The translations under genes were made by a program, and so were the position numbers. Below are positions 22,628-31,393 of a stretch of 64,000 nt of DNA, piece after piece (within the stretch, counting starts at the first letter, position 1; each line of letters starts with the position of its first letter). This DNA comes from Limnohabitans radicicola (GTDB lineage: Bacteria; Pseudomonadota; Gammaproteobacteria; Burkholderiales; Burkholderiaceae_C), in NCBI RefSeq assembly GCF_014837235.1, contig NZ_JACYFT010000002.1, positions 744,001-808,000 of the forward strand. Direction: 5' to 3'. The notes beneath the pieces are model-generated. The model did no database searches. It saw only the letters and a program-made list of their open reading frames with translations, and was not told where the DNA came from.

Positions 22628-25600
22628 TTGAAAAAGTCACACCTCTCATCCCCACAGGCATTTCGCCAAAAGTTCTTGTCTCAAGCGCTCAGCTTGGCTT
22701 TTGGTGTCACCCTGGTCAGCGTTGGCACGATCAACACGGCCTTTGCCCAATCCAACGCCACAGGTACCGTCTACGGTACAGCCGCCTCCGGCAGCACTTT
22801 GGTGCTGACCAACAAGGAAACAGGCTTCAAGCGTTCGGTGAACCTGGACAATACAGGCCGCTTTAGCCTCGGAGCATTGCCAGTGGGCAGCTATTCTGTC
22901 CAAGTGGTCAAAGATGGCAAAGTGGTCAACAGCAACCCCGATGTAGATGTCCGTATCGGTCAGGGCACCGAAATTTCCTTCGCGGATACCGTGGTCGTGA
23001 CCGGTACGCAAATTGCCAAGAAGCTGGACATGACGGAAATGGGCTCCACCACCATTTTCACTGCCAAAGAACTGCAGCGCATTCCCGTGGCCAACAACGT
23101 GGGCGCCATCATCCAATTGGCCCCCAACACCACAAGCGGCGACTCGCGCTATGGCGGCTCCAACGCCCCCAGCTTCGGTGGATCCAGTGCATCTGAAAAC
23201 GCTTACTACATCAACGGCTTCCCTGTGACCAACGCTCTGACACAGGTTGGCTTCTCACAACTTCCTTTCAATTCGATTGCCCAGGCACAGGTCCTGACAG
23301 GCGGTTATGGCGCTGAATTCGGCCGCTCCACGGGTGGCGTGGTCAACATCATCACCAAGAGCGGCTCCAACGAGTTCAAGGCAGGTGGCGGTATCACCTG
23401 GAGCCCTGACACACTGCGCGCAGCCAGCCGTAACCAGTACTACGCGGATAACGGCACTGCTCTGGCCAACAAGTTGTACTTTTACAACCAGGCCAACACC
23501 ACTGATTCAGTGACGACCACTGGCTACTTCAGCGGCCCCATCATCAAGGACAAGCTGTTCATTTATTTCTCGGGTGAGCGTGCGAATACCAATTTCAATG
23601 GCATCCGTACAGGCAACACTTCTGCAACCTACACGGCTTCTGCATCCACACAATCCTCTTCATGGCAAGAAATCGCCACCGAGATCCCTCGTTATTTGAT
23701 GAAGCTGGACTGGAACATCTCAGATGACCACCATCTGGAATACACCCGCCTGGCCGACAAATACACCTCGGCTCGCAAATACTACGGCTTCAACTACGCC
23801 ACTTTGCAAAACACCAATGTGCAAAACGGTGGACAAACCTATGTGAACTGGGGCCCAACACCTGTCGCTTCGCAACAAGGTTCGGAAGCGGACATCTTCA
23901 AGTACACAGGCTACTTCACAAAAGACCTGACCTTCACTGCCGTGCTGGGTCAGACCAAGAGCCGTCACCAGCAAATCCCTGTGGGCTACAACCCTGCGTT
24001 GCCACAAATTTTCTCTGACTCCACCAACGAAGTTCCAGGCCTTGGCCCTTACGCCCACCCACAAACCATCTCCGGCAACTTGCTGATTCCCGGTGCTGTG
24101 GACAAAAACAAGGGCCTGCGCTTTGACGTGGAATACAAGCTCAACCAGCAACACACACTGCGCGCTGGCCTCGACAAAAACACCATCAACTCAACTGCTG
24201 GCAGTGGCGTGGCGGGTGGGTTCCGCTGGGAATACTTCAAGTCCAGCACACCTGGTGCACTGATTGATGGTAAATACGCTGCCGCCAACAGCGTAACCAC
24301 CAACAACCCATATGGCGCTCTGGGCTATTACGCACAGCAGGTCTATGTCAACACCATGTCGACACCGTCCGTCGACCAAACTGCTCAGTACATTGAGGAC
24401 CGTTGGCAAGTCAACGACAAGTTGTTGCTGTCTTTGGGCTTGCGCAACGAAGGCTTCAACAACAAGAACGGTGACGGCAAGTCTTACATCAATCTGCCAA
24501 CCCAAATCGCGCCACGTCTGGGCGCTACTTTCGATGCTCTGGGCAACCAGACGCTGAAGGTGTTTGGTAGCGCGGGCCGTTACCATGTGCCACTGCCCAC
24601 CAACGTGGCTGTGCGTGCTGCAGGTGCATCGCTCTACACCAAGCAAAACTTCATCTACACAGGTGTCGACTCGAATGGTCAACCCACTGGCTTGACTTCC
24701 ATCAGCCCCGTGTATTCGTCCAACAACGAATACGGTCAGTCCAAGGACCCCCAATCTGTTGCAGCACTCAACATGAAGGGCAACTACCAGGATGAATTGG
24801 CCTTGGGCTTTGAACAGGCTGTCAACAAAGGCCTGAACATCGGCGGCAAGTTCACCTACCGCACACTGCGCTCGGCCATCGACGACCATTGCGATGACCG
24901 TCCTTTCCAGGCATGGGCTGACCGCAACGGTGTCAACACAGCCAACTGGGAAGGCTACCACTGCGCATTGTTCAATCCCGGCATTGCCAACAGTTTCATG
25001 ATGGACTACGGCGACGGCAAAGGCATGCGCCGCGTCGATTTGTCTGCCAAGGATCTGGGCTTCGACAAAGTCAAGCGCATTTACCAGGCGCTGGACCTCT
25101 TCGCGGAGCATCCGTTTGATGGCAAGTTCTACGGCAAGGTGACCTACACCCTGTCGCGCAACTACGGCAACACCGAAGGCCAACTGCTGTCCGACATCGG
25201 CCAAGCCGATGTGTCCACCACACAAGCTTTCGACTATCCAGAGTTCTCGCGCAACGCCCTTGGCTTGCTGCCTAACCACCGCAAGCACCAACTGAAGATG
25301 TTTGGTTACTACCAAGCCGATCCAGAATGGGGCTTTGGTGCCAACGTGGCACTGGCATCCGGTCGTCCACGTAACTGTATCGGCAATGCGCCTGATGCCG
25401 TGGGCTCCACCAACCCGAATGCAGTGACGAACTACTCAGGCTACGGCTCTGCTTACTTCTACTGCAACGGTGTGGCCTCTCCCCGTGGCTCGCAAGGCAC
25501 ACTGCCTTACACCATGAAGCTGGACCTGAACGTGGCTTACCAGCCCGCGACACTCAAGGGCCTGACCCTGAAGCTGGACGTCTTCAACGTCCTCAACCGC

Positions 25601-25729
25601 CAATCGGTTGAAGTCATCGAAGAACGCTACAACTCGGGCACAGCAGTGCGCGCTCTGTACAGCACTCCGCTGTCTTACACTGCGCCACGTGCAGCACGCA
25701 TCTCTGCTTATTACGACTACAAGTTCTAA
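22628..25729 (+). CDS. TonB-dependent receptor, Oar-like, with carboxypeptidase-regulatory-like N-domain
   Basis: A large outer-membrane receptor of 1033 residues. A signal peptide ending TAFAQ (about residue 40) is followed by a beta-sandwich regulatory-like domain (about 45-115), the plug domain (DTVVVTGTQIAKK, later YGAEFGRSTGGVVNIITKSG) and a long beta-barrel ending in the aromatic tail AYYDYKF. The Oar type contains such an N-domain and its ligands are mostly unknown. A TTG at 22628 is preferred because GGAG lies 6 bp upstream; a TTG at 22622 abuts that site. No exbB, exbD or tonB gene is nearby. Its base composition looks lower in GC than neighbouring genes. Confidence 0.92.
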   Translation: MKKSHLSSPQAFRQKFLSQALSLAFGVTLVSVGTINTAFAQSNATGTVYGTAASGSTLVLTNKETGFKRSVNLDNTGRFSLGALPVGSYSVQVVKDGKVVNSNPDVDVRIGQGTEISFADTVVVTGTQIAKKLDMTEMGSTTIFTAKELQRIPVANNVGAIIQLAPNTTSGDSRYGGSNAPSFGGSSASENAYYINGFPVTNALTQVGFSQLPFNSIAQAQVLTGGYGAEFGRSTGGVVNIITKSGSNEFKAGGGITWSPDTLRAASRNQYYADNGTALANKLYFYNQANTTDSVTTTGYFSGPIIKDKLFIYFSGERANTNFNGIRTGNTSATYTASASTQSSSWQEIATEIPRYLMKLDWNISDDHHLEYTRLADKYTSARKYYGFNYATLQNTNVQNGGQTYVNWGPTPVASQQGSEADIFKYTGYFTKDLTFTAVLGQTKSRHQQIPVGYNPALPQIFSDSTNEVPGLGPYAHPQTISGNLLIPGAVDKNKGLRFDVEYKLNQQHTLRAGLDKNTINSTAGSGVAGGFRWEYFKSSTPGALIDGKYAAANSVTTNNPYGALGYYAQQVYVNTMSTPSVDQTAQYIEDRWQVNDKLLLSLGLRNEGFNNKNGDGKSYINLPTQIAPRLGATFDALGNQTLKVFGSAGRYHVPLPTNVAVRAAGASLYTKQNFIYTGVDSNGQPTGLTSISPVYSSNNEYGQSKDPQSVAALNMKGNYQDELALGFEQAVNKGLNIGGKFTYRTLRSAIDDHCDDRPFQAWADRNGVNTANWEGYHCALFNPGIANSFMMDYGDGKGMRRVDLSAKDLGFDKVKRIYQALDLFAEHPFDGKFYGKVTYTLSRNYGNTEGQLLSDIGQADVSTTQAFDYPEFSRNALGLLPNHRKHQLKMFGYYQADPEWGFGANVALASGRPRNCIGNAPDAVGSTNPNAVTNYSGYGSAYFYCNGVASPRGSQGTLPYTMKLDLNVAYQPATLKGLTLKLDVFNVLNRQSVEVIEERYNSGTAVRALYSTPLSYTAPRAARISAYYDYKF

Positions 25730-25754
25730 GCAAGCGATACGGCATGCCGATCAA

Positions 25755-25774
25755 GCACCTCCCCCGGGAGGTGC
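25755..25774. repeat. GC-rich palindrome after the TonB receptor
   Basis: GCACCTCCC/GGGAGGTGC arms around CC, 25 bp after the receptor stop codon and just ahead of the strong bidirectional terminator. It may act as an additional 3' stability hairpin. Confidence 0.4.
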
Positions 25775-25778
25775 CTCC

Positions 25779-25814
25779 AAAAAAGAAGCCCCCGATTTCG
25801 GGGGCTTCTTTTTT
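25779..25814. terminator. bidirectional terminator between receptor and decarboxylase genes
   Basis: A long stem built on GAAGCCCCCGA/TCGGGGGCTTC, with A-run on the left and T-run on the right, so it can terminate both convergent transcripts (the receptor on plus, the decarboxylase on minus). Confidence 0.9.
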
Positions 25815-25840
25815 GGAAGAAGTAACCTCAATTCAAATGG

Positions 25841-28114
25841 TCAAGCTTTCACGCAATCAGCAAAGTAACGCTTTTTGCCATCGTCGTCCTTGATCTCCAC
25901 CAAGCCATGAATGTCGGTCTCAAAGCCAGGGCACTTCTCGTTGAACTCACGGGCAAACTTGAGGTAGTCCACGATCTTCTTGTTGAAAACTTCGCCAGGA
26001 ATCAAGAGCGGGATACCCGGTGGGTATGGCGTCACCAGTCCCACCGTGATGCGGCCTTCCAGGTCGTCGATCTCGACGCGCTCGGTTTTGCGCTGGGCAA
26101 TGTGCGCGTACGCGTCTGATGGGCGCATGGCGGGTGCCAGGTCCGACAGGTACATCTCGGTGGTCAAACGCGCAATGTCGTACTTGGCGTACATCTCGTG
26201 CACGTGCTGGCACAGATCGCGCAGGCCCATGCGCTCGTAGCGCGGGTGCTTGGCACAGAACTCCGGCATGATGCGCCACATCGGCTGGTTCTTGGCGTAG
26301 TCGTCCTTGAACTGCTGCAAAGCGGTAAGCAGCGTGTTCCAGCGGCCCTTGGTGATGCCGATGGTGAACATGATGAAGAAGCTGTACAGGCCGGTCTTTT
26401 CGACCACTACCCCGTGCTCGGTCAGGAACTTGCTGACGATGGATGCAGGAATACCGGTCTTGTCGAACTTGCCGTCCAGGTCCAAGCCGGGCGTGACGAT
26501 GGTCGACTTGATCGGGTCAAGCATGTTGAAGCCATCGGCCAGCTGCTGTCCAAAGCCGTGCCACTTGCTGGCCTTCTTGCGCGGATCGTTACGAAGGATC
26601 CAATCATCCGCACGGCCCACGCCCTCGTCTGCGAACTTCTCTGGCCCCCAGACTTTGAACCACCAGTCCTTGCCATATTCCTCGTCCACCTTGCGCATGG
26701 CACGACGGAAGTCCAGCGCCTCAGCAATGCTCTCCTCGACCAATGCTGTACCGCCAGGAGGCTCCATCATGGCCGCAGCCACATCACAGCTGGCAATGAT
26801 GCTGTACTGTGGGCTGGTCGAGGTGTGCATCAGGTACGCCTCGTTGAACAGTGGGCGGTCCAGCTTGGTGTTTTGTGCGTCCTGCACCAGCACATGGCTG
26901 GCCTGGCTGATGCCCGCCAGCAGCTTGTGGATCGATTGGGTGGCATAGACCATCGACTCTTTCGGTCGAGCACGCTTTTTGCCCATGGCGTGGTACGGAC
27001 CATAGAACGGATGGAACGCGGCGTGCGGCAGCCAGGCCTCGTCAAAGTGCAGGTTTTCCACGTAGCCATCGAGCATGCCCTTGATGGTTTCGGTGTTGTA
27101 GAGCACGCCGTCATAAGTCGACTGCGTGAGCGTCAGAATGCGCGGTTTGACCTTCTTGGCGTCCACGCCCTTGAGCAGCGGATTCTTCTTGATCTTGGCC
27201 TGGATGGCCGCAGGCTCGAACTCGCTTTTGGGGATCGGGCCGATGATGCCGAAGTGGTTGCGCGTTGGCTTCAAGAACACCGGGATGGCCCCGGTCATGA
27301 TGATCGAGTGCAAGATGGACTTGTGACAATTACGGTCCACCACCACCACGTCCCCCGGCGCAACGGCGTGGTGCCACACCATCTTATTGGACGTGCTGGT
27401 GCCATTGGTCACAAAGAAGCAATGGTCGGCATTGAAGATGCGCGCCGCATTGCGTTCGCTCTCGCCAATCGCGCCGTTGTGGTCCAGCAGCTGACCCAAT
27501 TCTTCCACCGCATTGCACACGTCGGCGCGCAGCATGTTCTCGCCATAAAACTGGTGGTACATCTGACCCACGGGGCTTTTCAGGAAAGCCACACCACCCG
27601 AGTGGCCGGGGCAATGCCATGAATAAGAGCCGTCTTCTGCGTAATCGAGCAGCGCCTTGAAGAATGGGGGTTGCAGGCCTTCAAGGTAGCTCTTGGCCTC
27701 GCGGATGATGTGACGCGCCATGAACTCGGGCGTGTCTTCGTACATGTGAATGAAACCATGCAATTCGCGCAGGATATCGTTGGGCAAGTGCTGGCTGGTC
27801 TTGGTCTCGCCATAGATGTAGATCGGCACATCGGCGTTCTTGCGGCGCACTTCATCGATGAAGGCACGCAGGCTGATCACGGCCGGATCCAGATCGGGCC
27901 CAGGCGTGAACTCTTCATCATCGATGGACAAAATGAAAGCACTGGCACGGCTTTGCTGCTGGGCAAATTGCGAGAGATCGCCATAGCTGGTCACCCCCAG
28001 AACCTCGAACCCTTCGCTGACGATGGCATCGGCCAGCGCACGGATGCCCAGACCCGATGTGTTCTCGGAGCGGTAGTCTTCGTCAATGATGACAATGGGA
28101 AAACGGAATTTCAT
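25841..28114 (-). CDS. basic amino acid (Arg/Lys/Orn) decarboxylase, AdiA-like
   Basis: A 757-residue fold-type I PLP decarboxylase with an N-terminal wing/response-regulator-like domain (IVIIDEDYRSENTSG), a central PLP domain with Lys397 in QSIHKLLAGISQAS, and a C-terminal domain. Length and C-terminal motifs (GITKGRW, AMRPSDAY, PYPPGIPLLIPGE, FETDIHG) resemble E. coli AdiA more than LdcI as I recall them, but substrate choice among arginine, lysine and ornithine is not certain. The family supports acid resistance or polyamine synthesis. No amino acid antiporter is adjacent. Confidence 0.9.
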   Translation of the reverse strand: MKFRFPIVIIDEDYRSENTSGLGIRALADAIVSEGFEVLGVTSYGDLSQFAQQQSRASAFILSIDDEEFTPGPDLDPAVISLRAFIDEVRRKNADVPIYIYGETKTSQHLPNDILRELHGFIHMYEDTPEFMARHIIREAKSYLEGLQPPFFKALLDYAEDGSYSWHCPGHSGGVAFLKSPVGQMYHQFYGENMLRADVCNAVEELGQLLDHNGAIGESERNAARIFNADHCFFVTNGTSTSNKMVWHHAVAPGDVVVVDRNCHKSILHSIIMTGAIPVFLKPTRNHFGIIGPIPKSEFEPAAIQAKIKKNPLLKGVDAKKVKPRILTLTQSTYDGVLYNTETIKGMLDGYVENLHFDEAWLPHAAFHPFYGPYHAMGKKRARPKESMVYATQSIHKLLAGISQASHVLVQDAQNTKLDRPLFNEAYLMHTSTSPQYSIIASCDVAAAMMEPPGGTALVEESIAEALDFRRAMRKVDEEYGKDWWFKVWGPEKFADEGVGRADDWILRNDPRKKASKWHGFGQQLADGFNMLDPIKSTIVTPGLDLDGKFDKTGIPASIVSKFLTEHGVVVEKTGLYSFFIMFTIGITKGRWNTLLTALQQFKDDYAKNQPMWRIMPEFCAKHPRYERMGLRDLCQHVHEMYAKYDIARLTTEMYLSDLAPAMRPSDAYAHIAQRKTERVEIDDLEGRITVGLVTPYPPGIPLLIPGEVFNKKIVDYLKFAREFNEKCPGFETDIHGLVEIKDDDGKKRYFADCVKA

Positions 28115-28168
28115 GCTGGGCAGACCGCAAAGGTCCTGAAAATGGACAAACAGGGGCGAAGTTTAAGC

Positions 28169-28174
28169 TACAAT
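28169..28174 (+). promoter_or_regulatory. possible -10 element of tRNA-Ser
   Basis: TACAAT, 10 bp before the mature tRNA 5' end, as expected for a short tRNA leader. TGGACA lies 20 bp upstream, a longer spacing than ideal. Confidence 0.4.
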
Positions 28175-28184
28175 CTATGGCTTC

Positions 28185-28275
28185 GGAGCGGTGGATGAGT
28201 GGTTTAAGTCGCACGCCTGGAAAGCGTGTGTGGGTTAATAGCCCACCGCGGGTTCGAATCCCGCCTGCTCCGCCA
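28185..28275 (+). tRNA. tRNA-Ser (GGA)
   Basis: A class II tRNA of 91 nt including encoded CCA. The acceptor GGAGCGG pairs with CTGCTCC (one G-U). The anticodon loop CTGGAAA on stem CACGC/GCGTG gives anticodon GGA at 28219-28221, reading UCC and UCU. A long variable arm (GTGGGTTAATAGCCCAC) and T-arm GCGGGTTCGAATCCCGC complete the cloverleaf. Confidence 0.97.
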
Positions 28276-28279
28276 GAAC

Positions 28280-28313
28280 AAAGCCCCAAGTCCTTTGGCT
28301 TGGGGCTTTTTTT
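28280..28313 (+). terminator. Rho-independent terminator of tRNA-Ser
   Basis: A 10-bp stem AAGCCCCAAG/CTTGGGGCTT with an 8-base loop followed by T-run, 5 bp after the tRNA CCA. Confidence 0.9.
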
Positions 28314-28360
28314 CGTCTGTTGCATGTCCACGACAACATGGTGGAACCTCGCACACGACA

Positions 28361-29650
28361 ATGGAGAGTGCCCCAACTCCAAGACCAAACAATGACACGC
28401 CCACAGGCATGAAATCTGAAAGCTTGTTCCGAATTCCAGGTTACGCAAGGCTGTGGGGCTCGATCCTGCTGAGCAATTTAGGGGCACAGCTCACCATGAT
28501 CGTGCTGCCATTGACCGCCGTGGTGGTGCTGCATGCCAGTCCCACACAAATGGGTTTGCTCGGCGCCATGGAGTTGCTGCCCTTTGTGGTGCTGTCTTTG
28601 CCTGCGGGTGTCTACCTGGATCGCATCCGAAAATTGCCGGTCTACATCTCAGGCGAATTGCTGATGGCCGCCATGCTGGTGTCGGTGCCGATCGCCTGGA
28701 CGTTGGACATGCTGAGCATGGGCTGGCTGTATGTGGTGGGCATTGGCGCGGGTGTGGTGTACACGGTCGCAGGTTCGGCATCACAAATCGTGCTCACCCA
28801 ATTGGTGGGCCGCGATCAATTGGTCAAGGCCCATGCACAAAACGCCATAGCAAGTTCAACCGCAGAGGTCATCGGCCCAGGCATCGCGGGTCTCTTGATC
28901 AAGCTGTTAGGCGGGCCATTGACTCTGTTGGTCGACTGCTTTTTGGTGCTTTGCTCGGCCCTCATGCTCAAGGGCCTGCGCATTCAGGAAAAGCTAACGC
29001 CCCCCGAGCACACCCATTTCTGGGGCCAACTTCAGGCAGGCCTGGCCTTTGTGCGCAGCCAGCCCGTGCTGATTCACAGCGCGCTGGTGGTGGGAGCTTG
29101 GCAGTTCTTCGCACAGATGGCCATGTCGATTCAAGTGATCTACGCCGTACGCGAGTTGGGCATGAGCGAAGAGCACCTGTCGGTGAGCTATGTGGCTTTA
29201 GGAGCTGGCTCGATTGCAGTGGGCATGGTTGGGCCAAGACTGTCCAAAACCATCGGCCCGGGCCCCGCCCTGCTGCTGGGCATTGGCCTGACAGGCTTGG
29301 GCTGGCTTCAGTTGGCGCTGTTCAAGGACCAGATTCCGGCCGTCGTCGGCTTCGCCTTGATGCTGATGGGCTTTGCCGCGGGTGCCACTTTGCTGTTCAT
29401 CAATTTTCTGGCGATCAGGCAATCGGTGACGCCCTCCCCCATGCTGGGCCGCATGACCACCACCATGCGTTGGCTGATCTTGCTGCCTGCGGGGCCGGGT
29501 GCCTTGCTGGGCGGCTGGCTGGGCGAGCACACCACCATGGTCACGCCCATACTGCTGGCGGGGGTGGGTGCCCTGCTCACGGCTGGGGTGGGGCTGGCGG
29601 TAACCCGCTTGAGGCACTTGCAGGTGCTACCCCAAGCGCCTGACGCCTGA
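28361..29650 (+). CDS. MFS transporter (drug/enterobactin-exporter-like)
   Basis: An inner-membrane major facilitator of 429 residues with about 12 hydrophobic segments. The first half carries LGAMELLPFVVLSLPAGVYLDRIRK, the loop 2-3 region typical of the EntS-like MFS_3 branch. The gene sits just after the tRNA-Ser terminator. The ATG at 28361 was chosen; an ATG at 28409 (MKSESLFRIPGYARLW) is an equally reasonable start closer to the first family-conserved residues. The substrate is unknown. Its stop codon lies within a 7-bp tandem repeat. Confidence 0.85.
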   Translation: MESAPTPRPNNDTPTGMKSESLFRIPGYARLWGSILLSNLGAQLTMIVLPLTAVVVLHASPTQMGLLGAMELLPFVVLSLPAGVYLDRIRKLPVYISGELLMAAMLVSVPIAWTLDMLSMGWLYVVGIGAGVVYTVAGSASQIVLTQLVGRDQLVKAHAQNAIASSTAEVIGPGIAGLLIKLLGGPLTLLVDCFLVLCSALMLKGLRIQEKLTPPEHTHFWGQLQAGLAFVRSQPVLIHSALVVGAWQFFAQMAMSIQVIYAVRELGMSEEHLSVSYVALGAGSIAVGMVGPRLSKTIGPGPALLLGIGLTGLGWLQLALFKDQIPAVVGFALMLMGFAAGATLLFINFLAIRQSVTPSPMLGRMTTTMRWLILLPAGPGALLGGWLGEHTTMVTPILLAGVGALLTAGVGLAVTRLRHLQVLPQAPDA

Positions 29651-29677
29651 CGCCTGACGCCTGATGCCTGAAGCCTC
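29638..29677. repeat. 7-bp tandem repeat (GCCTGAC)n at the MFS stop codon
   Basis: Three perfect GCCTGAC units, then GCCTGAT, GCCTGAA and a partial GCCT. The MFS stop TGA is in the second unit. Because the period is 7, every frame meets a TGA inside the array, so unit gain or loss beyond two copies does not change the protein. Confidence 0.85.
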
Positions 29678-29690
29678 ACAACGACAAGAA

Positions 29691-31382
29691 TCAAGCCAGC
29701 GCGGCCGCACGCTCTGGCGTCCAGCCTTTGGGGATGGCCCCCAACAGCTCCTGGGTGTATGGGTGCTGCGGATTGGCGTAAATGTCTGCGGCTGCACCCC
29801 GCTCCACGATGGCCCCCTGCTTCATGACGATCATCTGATCAGACATGAAGCGCACCACGTCCAAGTCGTGCGAAATGAACAGGTAGGCCAAAGAAAACTC
29901 TTTTTGCAAGTCCTTGAGCAAGTTCAGGATGGTGGCCTGCACGCTCACGTCCAGAGCGCTGACAGATTCGTCGCACACCACAATCTCGGGCTGCAGGATC
30001 AGGCTGCGTGCAATCGAAATGCGCTGGCGCTGACCGCCCGAGAATTCATGCGGGTATTTGTGCAAGGCATGGGCCCCCAGGCCCACACGCTCCAGCCACT
30101 CCAACACCAAAGCTTGCCTTGCGGCTTCATCACCGCCCAGGCCGTGAATCTTTAAAGGCTCCTCCAGAATCCGGCCTACCGTGAACCGGGGATTCAAACT
30201 GGCATAAGGATTCTGAAAAATGATCTGAACCTTCTTGCGCATGGCACGGATTTGCGCCGCACTTTGCCCTGTCAGCGGGTGACCAGCCAGTGTGACTTCC
30301 CCGCGGGTGACTTGCAGCAATTGGGCGAGCATCAAGCCCAACGTGGATTTACCAGAGCCGGACTCGCCCACCACCCCCAATGTCTGGCCACGGCGCAACG
30401 AGAAACTCGCATCTTGCACCGCATGCACGGTCTTACGGGAAAACAAACCCGTCTTGATCACATAGTCTTTGGCCAGGCTGTCCACTGTCAATAACACATC
30501 GCCATCGGTGGACGCAGCCGCCTTGGGTGTCAGCGTGCGACCCGCAGGGTTCATGAAGTCTTCGATGACCGGCAGCCGGTCGTAGTCCTGATTCAAGCGC
30601 GGCCGACACGCCAGCAACGCTTGTGTGTAAGGATCCTTGGGCTGGTTGAAAATCGCCTCAACCGACCCGGCTTCACGCACTTCACCATGGCGCATGACCA
30701 CCACTTCGTGGGCCAGCTCGGCCACCAAACCCAAATCGTGGCTGATGAACAGCATGCTCATCTTGTGCTTGTCCTGCAAACGCACCAGCAGCTCGATGAT
30801 CTGGCGCTGCACGGTCACATCCAGCGCCGTGGTTGGCTCATCGGCGATCAACAAACGGGGTTGGCAGGCGATCGCAATCGCGATCATCACGCGCTGCTGC
30901 TGACCGCCCGACAACTCGTGCGGATAGGCATTGATGCGGTTGGCTGGGTCGGGAATGCCGACTTCGTCGAGCACGGCCTTGGTCTGCTCCCAGGCTTGCT
31001 TGGGGCTCAAGCCCAAATGCAGCATCAGCACTTCAGCAATCTGCTGGCCGATGGTCTTGACGGGATTGAGCGAACTCATCGGATCCTGAAACACCGTGGT
31101 GATGTCCTTGCCGCGCAGTTTGCGCAACTCGGTATCCGACAGTTTGAGCAGGTCCACCCCTTGGCTGATGATCTGGCTGGACGGATCGATCAACGCGTTG
31201 TCGGGCAGCAACCGTGAAATGCTCAGGGCACTCACGCTCTTGCCACTGCCCGACTCTCCGACCAAGGCCAGGGTACGTTGCTCTGGCACATCGAAACTGA
31301 CACCATGCAGGGCATGCTGAATCCCGGCACGGCCCATGTCGAAGGAGACTTTGAGATTTTTGACTTGAAGTGTTGCGGTCAT
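29691..31382 (-). CDS. yejF: peptide ABC transporter, fused two-domain ATPase (YejF type)
   Basis: A 563-residue ATP-binding subunit with two complete nucleotide-binding domains, as in YejF/GsiA. Domain 1 has Walker A GESGSGKS (42-49), signature LSGGQQQRVMIA and Walker [13 protein letters not shown]. Domain 2 has [11 protein letters not shown] near residue 340, FSGGQRQRISIARSL and VVCDESVSALD. The open frame extends far upstream, but family similarity begins at MTATLQVKNLKVSF, 11 bp after the yejE stop. It powers the YejBE permease. Confidence 0.95.
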   Translation of the reverse strand: MTATLQVKNLKVSFDMGRAGIQHALHGVSFDVPEQRTLALVGESGSGKSVSALSISRLLPDNALIDPSSQIISQGVDLLKLSDTELRKLRGKDITTVFQDPMSSLNPVKTIGQQIAEVLMLHLGLSPKQAWEQTKAVLDEVGIPDPANRINAYPHELSGGQQQRVMIAIAIACQPRLLIADEPTTALDVTVQRQIIELLVRLQDKHKMSMLFISHDLGLVAELAHEVVVMRHGEVREAGSVEAIFNQPKDPYTQALLACRPRLNQDYDRLPVIEDFMNPAGRTLTPKAAASTDGDVLLTVDSLAKDYVIKTGLFSRKTVHAVQDASFSLRRGQTLGVVGESGSGKSTLGLMLAQLLQVTRGEVTLAGHPLTGQSAAQIRAMRKKVQIIFQNPYASLNPRFTVGRILEEPLKIHGLGGDEAARQALVLEWLERVGLGAHALHKYPHEFSGGQRQRISIARSLILQPEIVVCDESVSALDVSVQATILNLLKDLQKEFSLAYLFISHDLDVVRFMSDQMIVMKQGAIVERGAAADIYANPQHPYTQELLGAIPKGWTPERAAALA

Positions 31383-31393
31383 GTCACATGCCC

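Noticed and set aside
24191..25315. 374-codon minus-strand frame within the TonB receptor gene
   Set aside because: Antisense to a clear beta-barrel sequence, without a domain or ribosome binding site.
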